DNA from: Bacteroides intestinalis DSM 17393
GTDB lineage: Bacteria; Bacteroidota; Bacteroidia; Bacteroidales; Bacteroidaceae
Length of the DNA stretch: 64,000 nt
Direction of reading: 5' to 3'
NCBI RefSeq assembly: GCF_000172175.1
Contig: NZ_ABJL02000008.1
Location: forward strand, 2,790,001-2,854,000
This document shows, piece after piece, positions 17,367-26,325 of the stretch (the first letter of the stretch is position 1; every line of letters starts with the position of its first letter). A program made the position numbers and the translations under genes. The notes beneath the pieces were generated by a model, which did not search any database, was not told the origin of the DNA, and saw nothing but the letters and a program-made list of their open reading frames with translations.

Positions 17367-19271
17367 ATGAAAAAAATATTTAAATCATTTGCAATAGTAG
17401 GAATAGGTGCGATAATTCTCACTTCTTGTTCCGACTTCCTAGATCAAACCTCTCCTTCTGAAATGACCGGAGATGCTGTATTCAATTCAACCACCTACAC
17501 CCAACAAGCCTTAAATAAGGTATATGCCGGTCTCACCAAAGATGAAACCTATGTACAGTCAGTACCTATCCATTTCGGAATGAACTCAGATATTGAATTG
17601 GTAGACGGATTGGGTGCAACCAACTCTAATTCTAATAATGAACGAGGTACATGCAACTACAATCCGCAGTTGAGTTGGTCAAAACTCAATAATAACTGGA
17701 AAGGTATGTACGAAGCCATTGAAAATGCCAACATTGTAGTTGAAGGTATAGAAGGTAGTGCACTGATTGCCGAAGGCAATGCTTCCAGAAGCAAGATGTT
17801 GATGTTCAAAGGAGAAGCACTGACATTGCGTGCCATGCTTTATCTGGATTTAATCCGTACTTACGGAGATGTACCTATGAAGTTTGAAACCACCAATACC
17901 GACGGCTCTAACATCTATTTAGGCAAAACAGACCGTGATGTTATCATGGAACGCCTAATTACGGATCTGGAAGAAGCAATCGGATATCTGCCTTGGGCAG
18001 GAACTTCCGGCTATACTACAGAGAAAATGACTAAAGGATTTGCCCATGGCTTGTTAGCCCGCATCGCCATGACATACGCCGGATATTCTATCCGCGAAAG
18101 TTCTAAATCCGGTTATGAAAATATGCCTGATTGCGATGCAACTTATCCAACACAACGTCCGGGCACAGAAAAACGTAGAGAGCTCTATACTCTTGCTGTG
18201 AAACACTTAGATGCCATTATTGCCAGCGGTTATCACAAGCTTAACCCTTCTTATGAAAACGAATGGTATCTACTGAACCAGCTAACTTTAGATCAGACTT
18301 ATCAGGAGAATTTATATGAAGTAGCACATGGCGTAAGTTTCTCCGGAGAAATGGGATATACCATCGGTGTCCGCATCAACGGAAAAACAACTTACTACGG
18401 AGCAAAAGGTAACTCAAGTGGTAAAGTAAAAGTTACAGCTCCCTTCTTCTGGAGCTTTAATAAAAATGACCAACGCCGTGATTTAACTTTTGCCAATTTC
18501 GATATCAGAGAAGGAGATAATGGCAATACTATTGAAACAATGCAGGGAAATTCTCCATTTGGTATATACTTAGCAAAATGGGATCCCCGCAAGATGACAG
18601 ACAAATGGCTGAATGCAGCAAGAGCATCCGCTGACAAAGTAGCTACAGGTATCAACAATGTTATCATGAGATATTCTGACGTATTATTACTATATGCAGA
18701 AGCACTGAATGAGCTTCAAGGTGCTGATGCTGTTGGACCTACATGTGGCTTAAGCGCAAGAAAAGCTTTTGAAGAAGTACGCAGCCGCGCATTTGCCGAA
18801 ACACACAAAGCTGAAGCAATCAGCTATGTCAATAGTTTAAGTAGTGGTGATGAATTTTTCAATGCACTCGTTGACGAACGTGCCTGGGAATTTGCAGGTG
18901 AAGCTATCCGTAAATGGGACTTGATACGTTGGGGATTACTCTCACAAAAAATAGAAGAGGCTAAAGCTGCTTATAAAGAACTCATCAAGGTAGCCCCTAA
19001 AAAGTTATACTATAAAATGAAAGCTGACAAACCGGGAGAAATTGATCCCGAAAGTATCTGCTGGTACGAAGAGCCACAAGTCACTACTGACTATAAAAGC
19101 GTAAACTTCTGGGGCTCTGAGAACGAAGAAACCGGTAGCAATGTTGTGGATAATCTGCCATACATCAGTGCAGGTTTGAACACTCCGGTTATCAACAGAC
19201 ACGTATTCCCGATCGGAGCCACTACAATATCCGACTCTAATGGAACGTTACAGAACTCTTATGGATTCTAA
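17367..19271 (+). CDS. SusD/RagB-like surface glycan-binding lipoprotein 1
   Basis: 634 residues. Lipoprotein signal with lipobox LTSC (Cys at about residue 21) followed by acidic CSDFLDQ, as in surface-exported Bacteroides lipoproteins. The SusD fold follows: the N-terminal part has NNWKGMYEAIENANIVVEG and FKGEALTLRAMLYLDLIRTYGDVP (TPR-like helices), and the C-terminal part has MRYSDVLLLYAEALNE and DERAWEFAGEAIRKWDLIRWG. It binds the oligosaccharide and caps the SusC channel encoded 21 bases upstream. It is somewhat longer than the usual 500-600. Its last bases precede the beta-helix lipoprotein start by 19 bases, giving a three-gene operon. Confidence 0.96.
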   Translation: MKKIFKSFAIVGIGAIILTSCSDFLDQTSPSEMTGDAVFNSTTYTQQALNKVYAGLTKDETYVQSVPIHFGMNSDIELVDGLGATNSNSNNERGTCNYNPQLSWSKLNNNWKGMYEAIENANIVVEGIEGSALIAEGNASRSKMLMFKGEALTLRAMLYLDLIRTYGDVPMKFETTNTDGSNIYLGKTDRDVIMERLITDLEEAIGYLPWAGTSGYTTEKMTKGFAHGLLARIAMTYAGYSIRESSKSGYENMPDCDATYPTQRPGTEKRRELYTLAVKHLDAIIASGYHKLNPSYENEWYLLNQLTLDQTYQENLYEVAHGVSFSGEMGYTIGVRINGKTTYYGAKGNSSGKVKVTAPFFWSFNKNDQRRDLTFANFDIREGDNGNTIETMQGNSPFGIYLAKWDPRKMTDKWLNAARASADKVATGINNVIMRYSDVLLLYAEALNELQGADAVGPTCGLSARKAFEEVRSRAFAETHKAEAISYVNSLSSGDEFFNALVDERAWEFAGEAIRKWDLIRWGLLSQKIEEAKAAYKELIKVAPKKLYYKMKADKPGEIDPESICWYEEPQVTTDYKSVNFWGSENEETGSNVVDNLPYISAGLNTPVINRHVFPIGATTISDSNGTLQNSYGF

Positions 19272-19290
19272 CATCATAAAAACAACGGTT

Positions 19291-20934
19291 ATGAAAGCAA
19301 ATAAACTAAAATATATAGCCTTATCAGGAGCATTCATGCTCCTGACAGCATTCGCCACTATATCTTGTGACGATGCAAACGACTGGACTACTGATTCATC
19401 TTATAACAGACTGTTCAGTGTACCCAAAATGAGTGTATCAGCTAATGCTACAGATGCTGAACTCACATGGTCTACCACTCCAGGAACTGAATATTATATT
19501 ATTGAAATCAGTTTGGATAGTTTATACGATGATGTAGCTATGGGAACTGGCAAAGGATCAATTATATACGGCGAAGACAAATCTATCACTAAATCTCCCT
19601 ACACTTTGGAAGGTTTATACAGTGACAGCAAGTATTTTATTCGTATGAAGGCATTTTCTTCCAATACTCCGGAATCTAAATGGGGATATATGAGCGATTT
19701 CTCATTCAAGACTCGTACCGAGCAAATCTTTGAGAAATTCTCAGTTAGCCATGACAAGATAACGCTATACTGGCCTGCAAATTCCACTGCTGACCGCATC
19801 GAAATTATAGACACTAACGGAACTGTAGTAAAGAGTATTATTTTGACTTCTGCTAATCTGGAAGATGGCACCATTGTTATAGATGGTCTGACCCCTCTTA
19901 CATCTTATACTGCAATTCTTTATAATAAGGAATCAAAACGCGGTGTCATAGATTTTACAACAACAGCCAAAGTACCTGATGCTGACCATACAGCTTTCTT
20001 GCAAGCAGGTGATTCCCTGAACAATGACCTGTTCACTACAATGGCTGAAGCAGGCTACCAGACTGTAAACATTGCATTGCCTGCCGGAAGTTCTTATTAC
20101 AACGAAAACAATATAAACATCCCTGACGGCATGTCTGTAACATTCTTCGGTTTACCAGGAGAAACACAAGCCATCATTGGTGTCAAGGGTATTGATATTG
20201 CAGGAACTCACAGCTTCATCAAATTTGAGAATGTAGAAATTACAGGTTCCGGTAGAAAAGCAGACGGTAATAATACAACCAATGATTATCTCTTCAACCA
20301 GTCAAAAGCTGCTACTGTTGGGGCTATTGAATTCAGCAATAGTTTCATCCATGGCTTCAAAAACACTCCAGTAAGATTGCAGGGGTCTGATGAGAAAATT
20401 ATCAATCTCGTAAAATTTGAAAACTGTATAGTATATGGAGCAGATGCAAGAACTTACAGTCTTATACATGTAGACGCAAGTAAAGGCAAAGGAAAGATTG
20501 AAAATATCGAATTCAGTAAAACAACCATTGTCTATAGCGGAAAATGTTTAGTGTACAGTAGAAACACAGACTTTACGTCCTTAATATTGTCTGATTGTAC
20601 ATTCAGTAAACTTTTAGGTAGCGGTGACTATCTATTGGATTGTGACAAAAATGGTAACGGTCCGTCACAGGGAGTAACAATCACCAATTGTATCTTTGGT
20701 AGTACACTGGCTGAAGGCAAGGGAATTCGTGCTAATGATAAACCTGTAGAAGTTACCAATAGTTATATTACGAATGACATGAAAATCACAGGTAACAAAA
20801 TAAACGACTTGATTACTTATGACGGTGGTGAGACTGACCTTTTCAAAGATCCCAGTCAATATGACTTTACCATTATCGATGGAAGTTTTGCAGGTAAAAC
20901 AAACTGTGGTGACCCAAAATGGTACATGAAATAA
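19291..20934 (+). CDS. Surface lipoprotein with fibronectin-like and beta-helix (DUF4957/DUF5123) regions
   Basis: 547 residues from the ATG at 19291. A longer frame open from 19240 would overlap susD and place 17 non-signal residues before the true signal, so I reject it. The signal ends in lipobox ATISC followed by DDAND, an export-type acidic stretch. Residues of about 40-240 look like two fibronectin type III modules (SATDAELTWSTTPGTEYYIIEIS and a second). The rest (about 250-547) is a parallel beta-helix of the DUF4957/DUF5123 kind common behind SusD in pectin loci. It is in the SusE position, so glycan binding at the surface is the likely role; a lyase activity on the beta-helix cannot be excluded. 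Confidence 0.8.
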   Translation: MKANKLKYIALSGAFMLLTAFATISCDDANDWTTDSSYNRLFSVPKMSVSANATDAELTWSTTPGTEYYIIEISLDSLYDDVAMGTGKGSIIYGEDKSITKSPYTLEGLYSDSKYFIRMKAFSSNTPESKWGYMSDFSFKTRTEQIFEKFSVSHDKITLYWPANSTADRIEIIDTNGTVVKSIILTSANLEDGTIVIDGLTPLTSYTAILYNKESKRGVIDFTTTAKVPDADHTAFLQAGDSLNNDLFTTMAEAGYQTVNIALPAGSSYYNENNINIPDGMSVTFFGLPGETQAIIGVKGIDIAGTHSFIKFENVEITGSGRKADGNNTTNDYLFNQSKAATVGAIEFSNSFIHGFKNTPVRLQGSDEKIINLVKFENCIVYGADARTYSLIHVDASKGKGKIENIEFSKTTIVYSGKCLVYSRNTDFTSLILSDCTFSKLLGSGDYLLDCDKNGNGPSQGVTITNCIFGSTLAEGKGIRANDKPVEVTNSYITNDMKITGNKINDLITYDGGETDLFKDPSQYDFTIIDGSFAGKTNCGDPKWYMK

Positions 20935-20974
20935 TAATACCTTCGCAAACAGAATATCAGAATTAAATTTAAAT

Positions 20975-21015
20975 AAAGAGGCTATCCCAAAATAAAATTT
21001 GAGATAGCCTCTTTT
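20975..21015 (+). terminator. Rho-independent terminator of the first susCD operon
   Basis: AAAGAGGCTATCCCAAA (20975-20991) pairs with TTTGAGATAGCCTCTTT (20998-21014; one mismatch) and is followed by more T residues. Confidence 0.85.
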
Positions 21016-21113
21016 ATCATCTTTTCCCCTATTTATAGCCTTCAAATCTACAAAAAACACAATATTTCCCATAAAACAACAAATTTTTACCCATGCTTAA
21101 TTTTGTTAACCTA

Positions 21114-21121
21114 TACTTTTG
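21114..21121 (+). promoter_or_regulatory. Predicted -7 box of the second susCD operon
   Basis: TACTTTTG, about 68 bases before the susC start at 21189, after the terminator of the previous operon; so the two susCD pairs are likely separate transcripts. Confidence 0.5.
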
Positions 21122-21188
21122 TGTTCGATAACGGAAAGATAAGGCACATTGTTGACCTCATTTTTTAATAACTATAAAAAACATCATT

Positions 21189-24100
21189 ATGGATTTAAAA
21201 AGACTTGCCAAAAGGGCATTAGCTACTCTATCATTGAGTATGTTGTGTTTAGTCGCTCTTGCACAAGGTCGCCAAGTTACAGGTACTATTATAGATAGTA
21301 CAGGCGACCCCGTGATAGGCGCAAATGTATTGGAAGTTGGTACTACCAACGGAGTAATAACTGACATTGACGGTAATTTCCGCCTGATGGTGCAGCCCAA
21401 TGCAAAACTCCAAATTTCTTTTATCGGTTATATTACACAAGTCATTACGGTAGGTAACCAGAACAACATTAAAGTAACTTTAAAAGATGATGCACAGGCA
21501 CTCGACGAGGTGGTTGTTGTAGGTTACGGTTCTATGAAGAAAAATGACGTGACAGGTTCTTTATCCTCAGTATCTGCTGATAAATTGGCTGCACGCGGTG
21601 CTCTCCGTATAGAAGATGCATTGCAAGGCTCAGTACCAGGTGTCAACATTACTCAGTCAAACAGCCGTGCCAACGGTAGTTTCAATATTCAAATCCGTGG
21701 TCAAGCCTCCATCAATAATACAAGCGGTCCGCTTTATGTAGTAGATGGCATGGTCGTATCTTCTATTGACTTCCTGAATCCCGAAGACATTGAACGTATT
21801 GACGTTCTGAAAGATGCTTCCTCTACAGCAATTTATGGTTCACGCGCCTCAGAAGGAGTAGTTATTATTTCTACAAAAGGAACCGGAGCAGGACAAAATA
21901 AGGCCCAACCAGTGGAAATTACTTATGACGGCTACTACGGCATCCGTAAAGTAGCACGCATGCCGGATTTCATGGATGCAACTGAATGGATGAACTATCG
22001 TTTTGCACGCTACACAACGGGAAGTTCCGACGAAACAGGACGTGGTGCATACAAGATTACTGATAGCGACCTGCAATCCGTATTTCAAAATGGTACTGAA
22101 TGGAAAGGTTCTCCTTTATATAATAGCTGGCTAAACAATGAAGGCTATGATTGGGCGGACATGGTACTGCGAACGGCATCTCAACAAAACCACTTTATCA
22201 GTGCAAGCGGTGCAACTGAAAAAACAAATTATCGTTTAGGTATCGGTTATCAAGGTGAAGAAAATGTATTTAAAAAGAATGATTATAATCGTATCAATAT
22301 CAAAGGATCATTCGACAGCAAACTGTCAAAGGTTGTAGAAGCAGGTATAGCTGTCAACTTAGTGCACGATGTGCAGAACGACTGGATTACCGATACTTCG
22401 AATGCTTATTCTCCTTACAACAATGCATTCTGGTTTGCTCCGGTGGTTTCACCGTGGGATGAAGACGGTAATTTGCTGGCTATCCCGGCAAAAGTAGGCA
22501 ATATGTCCTTAACTTCTACACCTTCTCCGTTGGTAGACTTCGAACTTGACGCTTACGAGAATGAAACTCGTAAATTCCACGTCTTCGGTAACGTTTATAT
22601 GCGTTTTAACATTATGGATGGTTTGAAATTCACAACCACCCTATCCCCTAATTATTATCATGGCCGTCAAGGTATCTTTATGGGTACCGGCGTTTCCGAA
22701 AAGTATCCTTTGGGAACAGCTTATTATCAGAACCAGAAACACAATCAGGCTTCCGTAATCAATACAGAACGCTTAGACTGGACATGGGACAACCAAATTG
22801 ACTTCAGCAAAACATGGGGACAACATAGATTAAATGCAATGGGATTATTCTCCATGTATGCCAGCAATAGGGAAACCTATACTCAGACTGTAACTGATAT
22901 TTCAGATGATAAACTCTCATACCATTCCATGGAGAAAGGTTCGGGTACGAAAACTATTAAATCCACTTATACAGAATCCTCTTTGGTGTCTGTAGCTGCC
23001 CGTTTAAACTATGCCTACAAAGAACGCTACATGGCTACCGTTACCATGCGTACCGATGGTTCTTCACGCTTTGCCAAAGACAATCGTTGGGGATGGTTCC
23101 CCTCTGCTGCTGTAGCATGGCGCGCTTCGGAAGAAGATTTCCTGAAAGACGTAGAATGGCTGGACAACTTGAAACTGCGTGTATCTTACGGTATCACGGG
23201 TAACAACAATGTGGGTGACTATGCTACTGCATCTTCTGCTTCAGGTCCTAATTATTCCGTTATTGGCGGACAGGAATATCAAGGCTATTATGCCAACGGG
23301 TTAATTGACAGAAACCTAATTTGGGAAAAGATTAAAGAATTCAATTTCGGTGTTGACTTCTCTGTTCTTCAAAATCGCATTAACTTAACTGCAGATACTT
23401 ATCGCCGTTTATCCGACGGACAAATCATGAAGGCCACTGTTCCTTTGGAAACAGGTGAAGGTTCTATTACAACCAACATTGGTGCTGTACGTAATACCGG
23501 TATCGAATTAGGATTGAATCTTGGAGTTATCCGTAACAAAAATTTCACATGGGACGTAAATCTTGCATTCGCTCGTAACTGGAGTAAAATTACCGAGCTT
23601 CCTAATGGAGACGATGTCAGCAACAATTGGTTCATCGGCGAACGTCTGAACGTTTTGCGCGATTACACAAGTGCTGGAATCATCACTACCGATGGTATCA
23701 CCATGCGCACAAAAGATGGAGACCGTCATTATACCCTTCAAGAAGTATACGATACCTTTGGTCCTGGCGGACAAGGATTAAAATGGTATGAAGGTCAGAT
23801 GGCTGTAAACGATTGGAATAATGACGGCAAGATTAATGATGAAGATAAACAAATCTTCGGCTGTACAGATCCTAAGTGGACAGGTAGTTTAAGCTCTACT
23901 ATGACTTACAAGGGATTCGACTTCTCCTTTATGCTCTACACGAAACAAGGACAATGGTCACGCAGTTATTTCCACGAACAATATATGAACTATGGTGATC
24001 GCGGACGTCAAAAAGTGAATTTTGATTATTACATCCCTGCAGGAACCCCTGTTCTGGACAAAAACACAGGAGATGTAACCTATCTGTCAGAAGCACACAT

Positions 24101-24407
24101 AGGCAAATATCCTTATCCAAACAATACAGAAAAAACAGGAGGCGGTTACTTCAGCAGCAGTAGTGCAGCAGTGCGTTATCACAAAACATCCTTTGTGAAA
24201 GTGAAAAATATCACATTAGGTTACACTTTCCCGAAAGCATGGCTAAGCAAAATTGCCGTAAAACATCTGCGCCTCTATGTAAATGTAATCAATCCTTTCT
24301 GTTTCACCGACTATGAAGGTTTCGATCCTGAATGGGCCAGCGCAAACCTGACAAACGGCGGACCTGCGTCTGTTACTTACCAGATTGGTGCGAACATTAA
24401 ATTCTAA
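21189..24407 (+). CDS. SusC-like TonB-dependent outer-membrane transporter 2
   Basis: 1,072 residues. The signal peptide ends near ALAQGR. Next come the carboxypeptidase-regulatory-like domain (VTGTIIDSTGDPVIGANV, about 28-98), TonB-box region DEVVVVGYGSM (about 106), plug with NDVTGSLSSVSADKL and AIYGSRASEGVVIISTK, and a barrel ending in IGANIKF. It is clearly diverged from transporter 1 (different barrel loops throughout), so it probably accepts a different pectin fragment rather than being a recent duplicate. The partner SusD follows after 21 bases. Confidence 0.96.
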   Translation: MDLKRLAKRALATLSLSMLCLVALAQGRQVTGTIIDSTGDPVIGANVLEVGTTNGVITDIDGNFRLMVQPNAKLQISFIGYITQVITVGNQNNIKVTLKDDAQALDEVVVVGYGSMKKNDVTGSLSSVSADKLAARGALRIEDALQGSVPGVNITQSNSRANGSFNIQIRGQASINNTSGPLYVVDGMVVSSIDFLNPEDIERIDVLKDASSTAIYGSRASEGVVIISTKGTGAGQNKAQPVEITYDGYYGIRKVARMPDFMDATEWMNYRFARYTTGSSDETGRGAYKITDSDLQSVFQNGTEWKGSPLYNSWLNNEGYDWADMVLRTASQQNHFISASGATEKTNYRLGIGYQGEENVFKKNDYNRINIKGSFDSKLSKVVEAGIAVNLVHDVQNDWITDTSNAYSPYNNAFWFAPVVSPWDEDGNLLAIPAKVGNMSLTSTPSPLVDFELDAYENETRKFHVFGNVYMRFNIMDGLKFTTTLSPNYYHGRQGIFMGTGVSEKYPLGTAYYQNQKHNQASVINTERLDWTWDNQIDFSKTWGQHRLNAMGLFSMYASNRETYTQTVTDISDDKLSYHSMEKGSGTKTIKSTYTESSLVSVAARLNYAYKERYMATVTMRTDGSSRFAKDNRWGWFPSAAVAWRASEEDFLKDVEWLDNLKLRVSYGITGNNNVGDYATASSASGPNYSVIGGQEYQGYYANGLIDRNLIWEKIKEFNFGVDFSVLQNRINLTADTYRRLSDGQIMKATVPLETGEGSITTNIGAVRNTGIELGLNLGVIRNKNFTWDVNLAFARNWSKITELPNGDDVSNNWFIGERLNVLRDYTSAGIITTDGITMRTKDGDRHYTLQEVYDTFGPGGQGLKWYEGQMAVNDWNNDGKINDEDKQIFGCTDPKWTGSLSSTMTYKGFDFSFMLYTKQGQWSRSYFHEQYMNYGDRGRQKVNFDYYIPAGTPVLDKNTGDVTYLSEAHIGKYPYPNNTEKTGGGYFSSSSAAVRYHKTSFVKVKNITLGYTFPKAWLSKIAVKHLRLYVNVINPFCFTDYEGFDPEWASANLTNGGPASVTYQIGANIKF

Positions 24408-24428
24408 CAATATAAATTTATAAGAGCT

Positions 24429-26204
24429 ATGAAGATTTATAAAAAATTACTATATGCAATGTTCATGATTGGTTCCATGACATTGACTGGTTGCGATGAC
24501 TTTCTCACACCGGATAATAAGAGTTCTGTGACGGATACCGACTATTTCAGTACAGCGTCAGGGTTCCAATCTCTCGTTTATGATGCATACGCCCAACTGA
24601 TTGATATATATAACAGTGCAGATGCACCGGTATATTTCAATGCCGGTACCGACCTCTATCAAGATGGACGTAATGATATTGATGCCGCACTTCACCGTTG
24701 GTCAAACTTTACACCAGAACATGGTAAGGTTAAGACTTTTTATACCGATTGTTATGATGGTATCCGTTCTTGCCTTTCCATCCAATACTATGCACCGGCA
24801 GCGAACGTCAGCGATGCTGTAAAGCAAAAAGCCATTGACGAAGGTCGCTTTGTACAGGCCTTGTTCTATTATCTGTTGGTTAATAATTATGGTGGTGTAC
24901 CGTTAGTCACAGAGTATGCCAGCACAGCTATCAAAGGTTATCCGCGTGCAACAGCTGAACAAGTATATACTTATATTATAGATGAGTTGAAAAGTATCAT
25001 TTCCAACAACAGACTGACAAGTTCCAGTGCTACAAAAGGCGGGGGTGAAGCCAGTATTGAAGCTGCTAAAGCATTGCTGGCAAAGACTTATCTTTCTGCT
25101 GCATGGGATTTAAATAACCAATCTTACTTCACCGAAGCTGCCAAATATGCCGACGAGGTTATCAATGGGCGCTCATTAACTACTGAATTTGCCGATTTAT
25201 GGGCAGCCGACAGTTCAGGTGACGATGATGCCGAATTTATCTTCGACATAGAATACGATTATAACAGTACCCACGATCAAAATGCAGGTAACCGCTGGCA
25301 ATCATTCTACTCCAATTACTACGGTGGTGCCGAAGAAGGAATGAAGAATGGTTCCTCACTATGCATTCCCCTCATGCATACACTGAGATGTTTTGAAAAA
25401 GGTGATAAACGCTATGATGCAACTTTCCTGAAAACATTATTAGTGAAAAAGGCATGGGATCCAGCTCAAGGATTTAAAGAAAACGGATCACCATTGGGAG
25501 ACTACTTCTCTTTTTATAGTAACGGAAATACCGCACAAGGAAAAATGGTTGGTGTATATTATCCTGCATATTGGGAATGTGACGCAGCATCAGTTGCCGC
25601 ATGGCGTGCCAAAGATCCGGCAAACCGTGCCGAAACATTCATTATTCCGCAAAATGAAATGACAGCCCAAATGGAACCCATGTCAACCTATATGGAAGAT
25701 CTCAAAGAATATCCCAACGGTATCATTACAAAGTATGACTTTGAAGAATCACAAAAGAAGAGTTGGGCAGTGCATCCTTGCCGCAAGTTCGACGACAGTA
25801 AGACTGCACAATACAGTGCCGGAAGAAGTTTCCGTGACCTACATGTCATTACATTGCCGGAAATCTTCTTTGTTGCCGCTGAAGCTTATTTCAAGGCAGG
25901 CAATGATGGAACAGCCCTCAAACGCTTGAATACTGTACGCAAACGTGCAGGTCTTGCTGACGCAACAAGTATTGATATTGATGTTATTCTGAAAGAATCA
26001 GCTTGTGAAATGTACGGAAACGGTTATCGCCGTATGGATCTCCGCCGCACCGGCAAACTTATTGAATATAATAACCTACATAATCCCCATTTGAAGGGCA
26101 ACGCAGCATCAATCATCGGTCAAAAAACATTATGGCCTATCCCACAAGCAGCTATTGATGCAAATGACGATTTGACTTCCGACGATCAAAATCCGGGATA
26201 TTAA
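24429..26204 (+). CDS. SusD/RagB-like surface glycan-binding lipoprotein 2
   Basis: 591 residues. Lipobox LTGC then DDFLTP, an acidic export-type start of the mature protein. SusD landmarks: FYTDCYDGIRSCLSIQYY, EGRFVQALFYYLLVNNYGGVPLVTEYAST, AKALLAKTYLSAAWD and the C-terminal LPEIFFVAAEAYFKAGNDGTALKRLNTVRKRAG. It works with the transporter encoded 21 bases upstream. Unlike the first pair, no extra surface lipoprotein gene follows; the next gene is the regulator on the opposite strand, tail to tail. Confidence 0.96.
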   Translation: MKIYKKLLYAMFMIGSMTLTGCDDFLTPDNKSSVTDTDYFSTASGFQSLVYDAYAQLIDIYNSADAPVYFNAGTDLYQDGRNDIDAALHRWSNFTPEHGKVKTFYTDCYDGIRSCLSIQYYAPAANVSDAVKQKAIDEGRFVQALFYYLLVNNYGGVPLVTEYASTAIKGYPRATAEQVYTYIIDELKSIISNNRLTSSSATKGGGEASIEAAKALLAKTYLSAAWDLNNQSYFTEAAKYADEVINGRSLTTEFADLWAADSSGDDDAEFIFDIEYDYNSTHDQNAGNRWQSFYSNYYGGAEEGMKNGSSLCIPLMHTLRCFEKGDKRYDATFLKTLLVKKAWDPAQGFKENGSPLGDYFSFYSNGNTAQGKMVGVYYPAYWECDAASVAAWRAKDPANRAETFIIPQNEMTAQMEPMSTYMEDLKEYPNGIITKYDFEESQKKSWAVHPCRKFDDSKTAQYSAGRSFRDLHVITLPEIFFVAAEAYFKAGNDGTALKRLNTVRKRAGLADATSIDIDVILKESACEMYGNGYRRMDLRRTGKLIEYNNLHNPHLKGNAASIIGQKTLWPIPQAAIDANDDLTSDDQNPGY

Positions 26205-26295
26205 ATAAGTAAATGAGATTCTCATAGATTATCCATACAAAGAAACGAGTCTATGAGTAAGATCGGGAGATTTTAAAGTAGACATTCTTTGCAAG

Positions 26296-26322
26296 GAAGA
26301 GGGGGCTTTACGCCCTCTCTGT
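26296..26322. terminator. Hairpin between convergent susD and HTCS genes
   Basis: GAGGGGGC and GCCCTCTC around a TTTAC-type loop form a GC-rich stem with two G bulged, without a long T run on either strand. It could stop transcription from both sides. Confidence 0.45.
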
Positions 26323-26325
26323 TGT

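Noticed and set aside
19240..19290. Upstream extension of the beta-helix lipoprotein
   Set aside because: The 17 extra residues overlap susD and precede a clean lipoprotein signal, which must be N-terminal.
14115..24407. The two susC genes as a recent tandem duplication
   Set aside because: Similarity is limited to family motifs (plug, TonB box); barrels, lengths and partners differ, so they are old paralogues.
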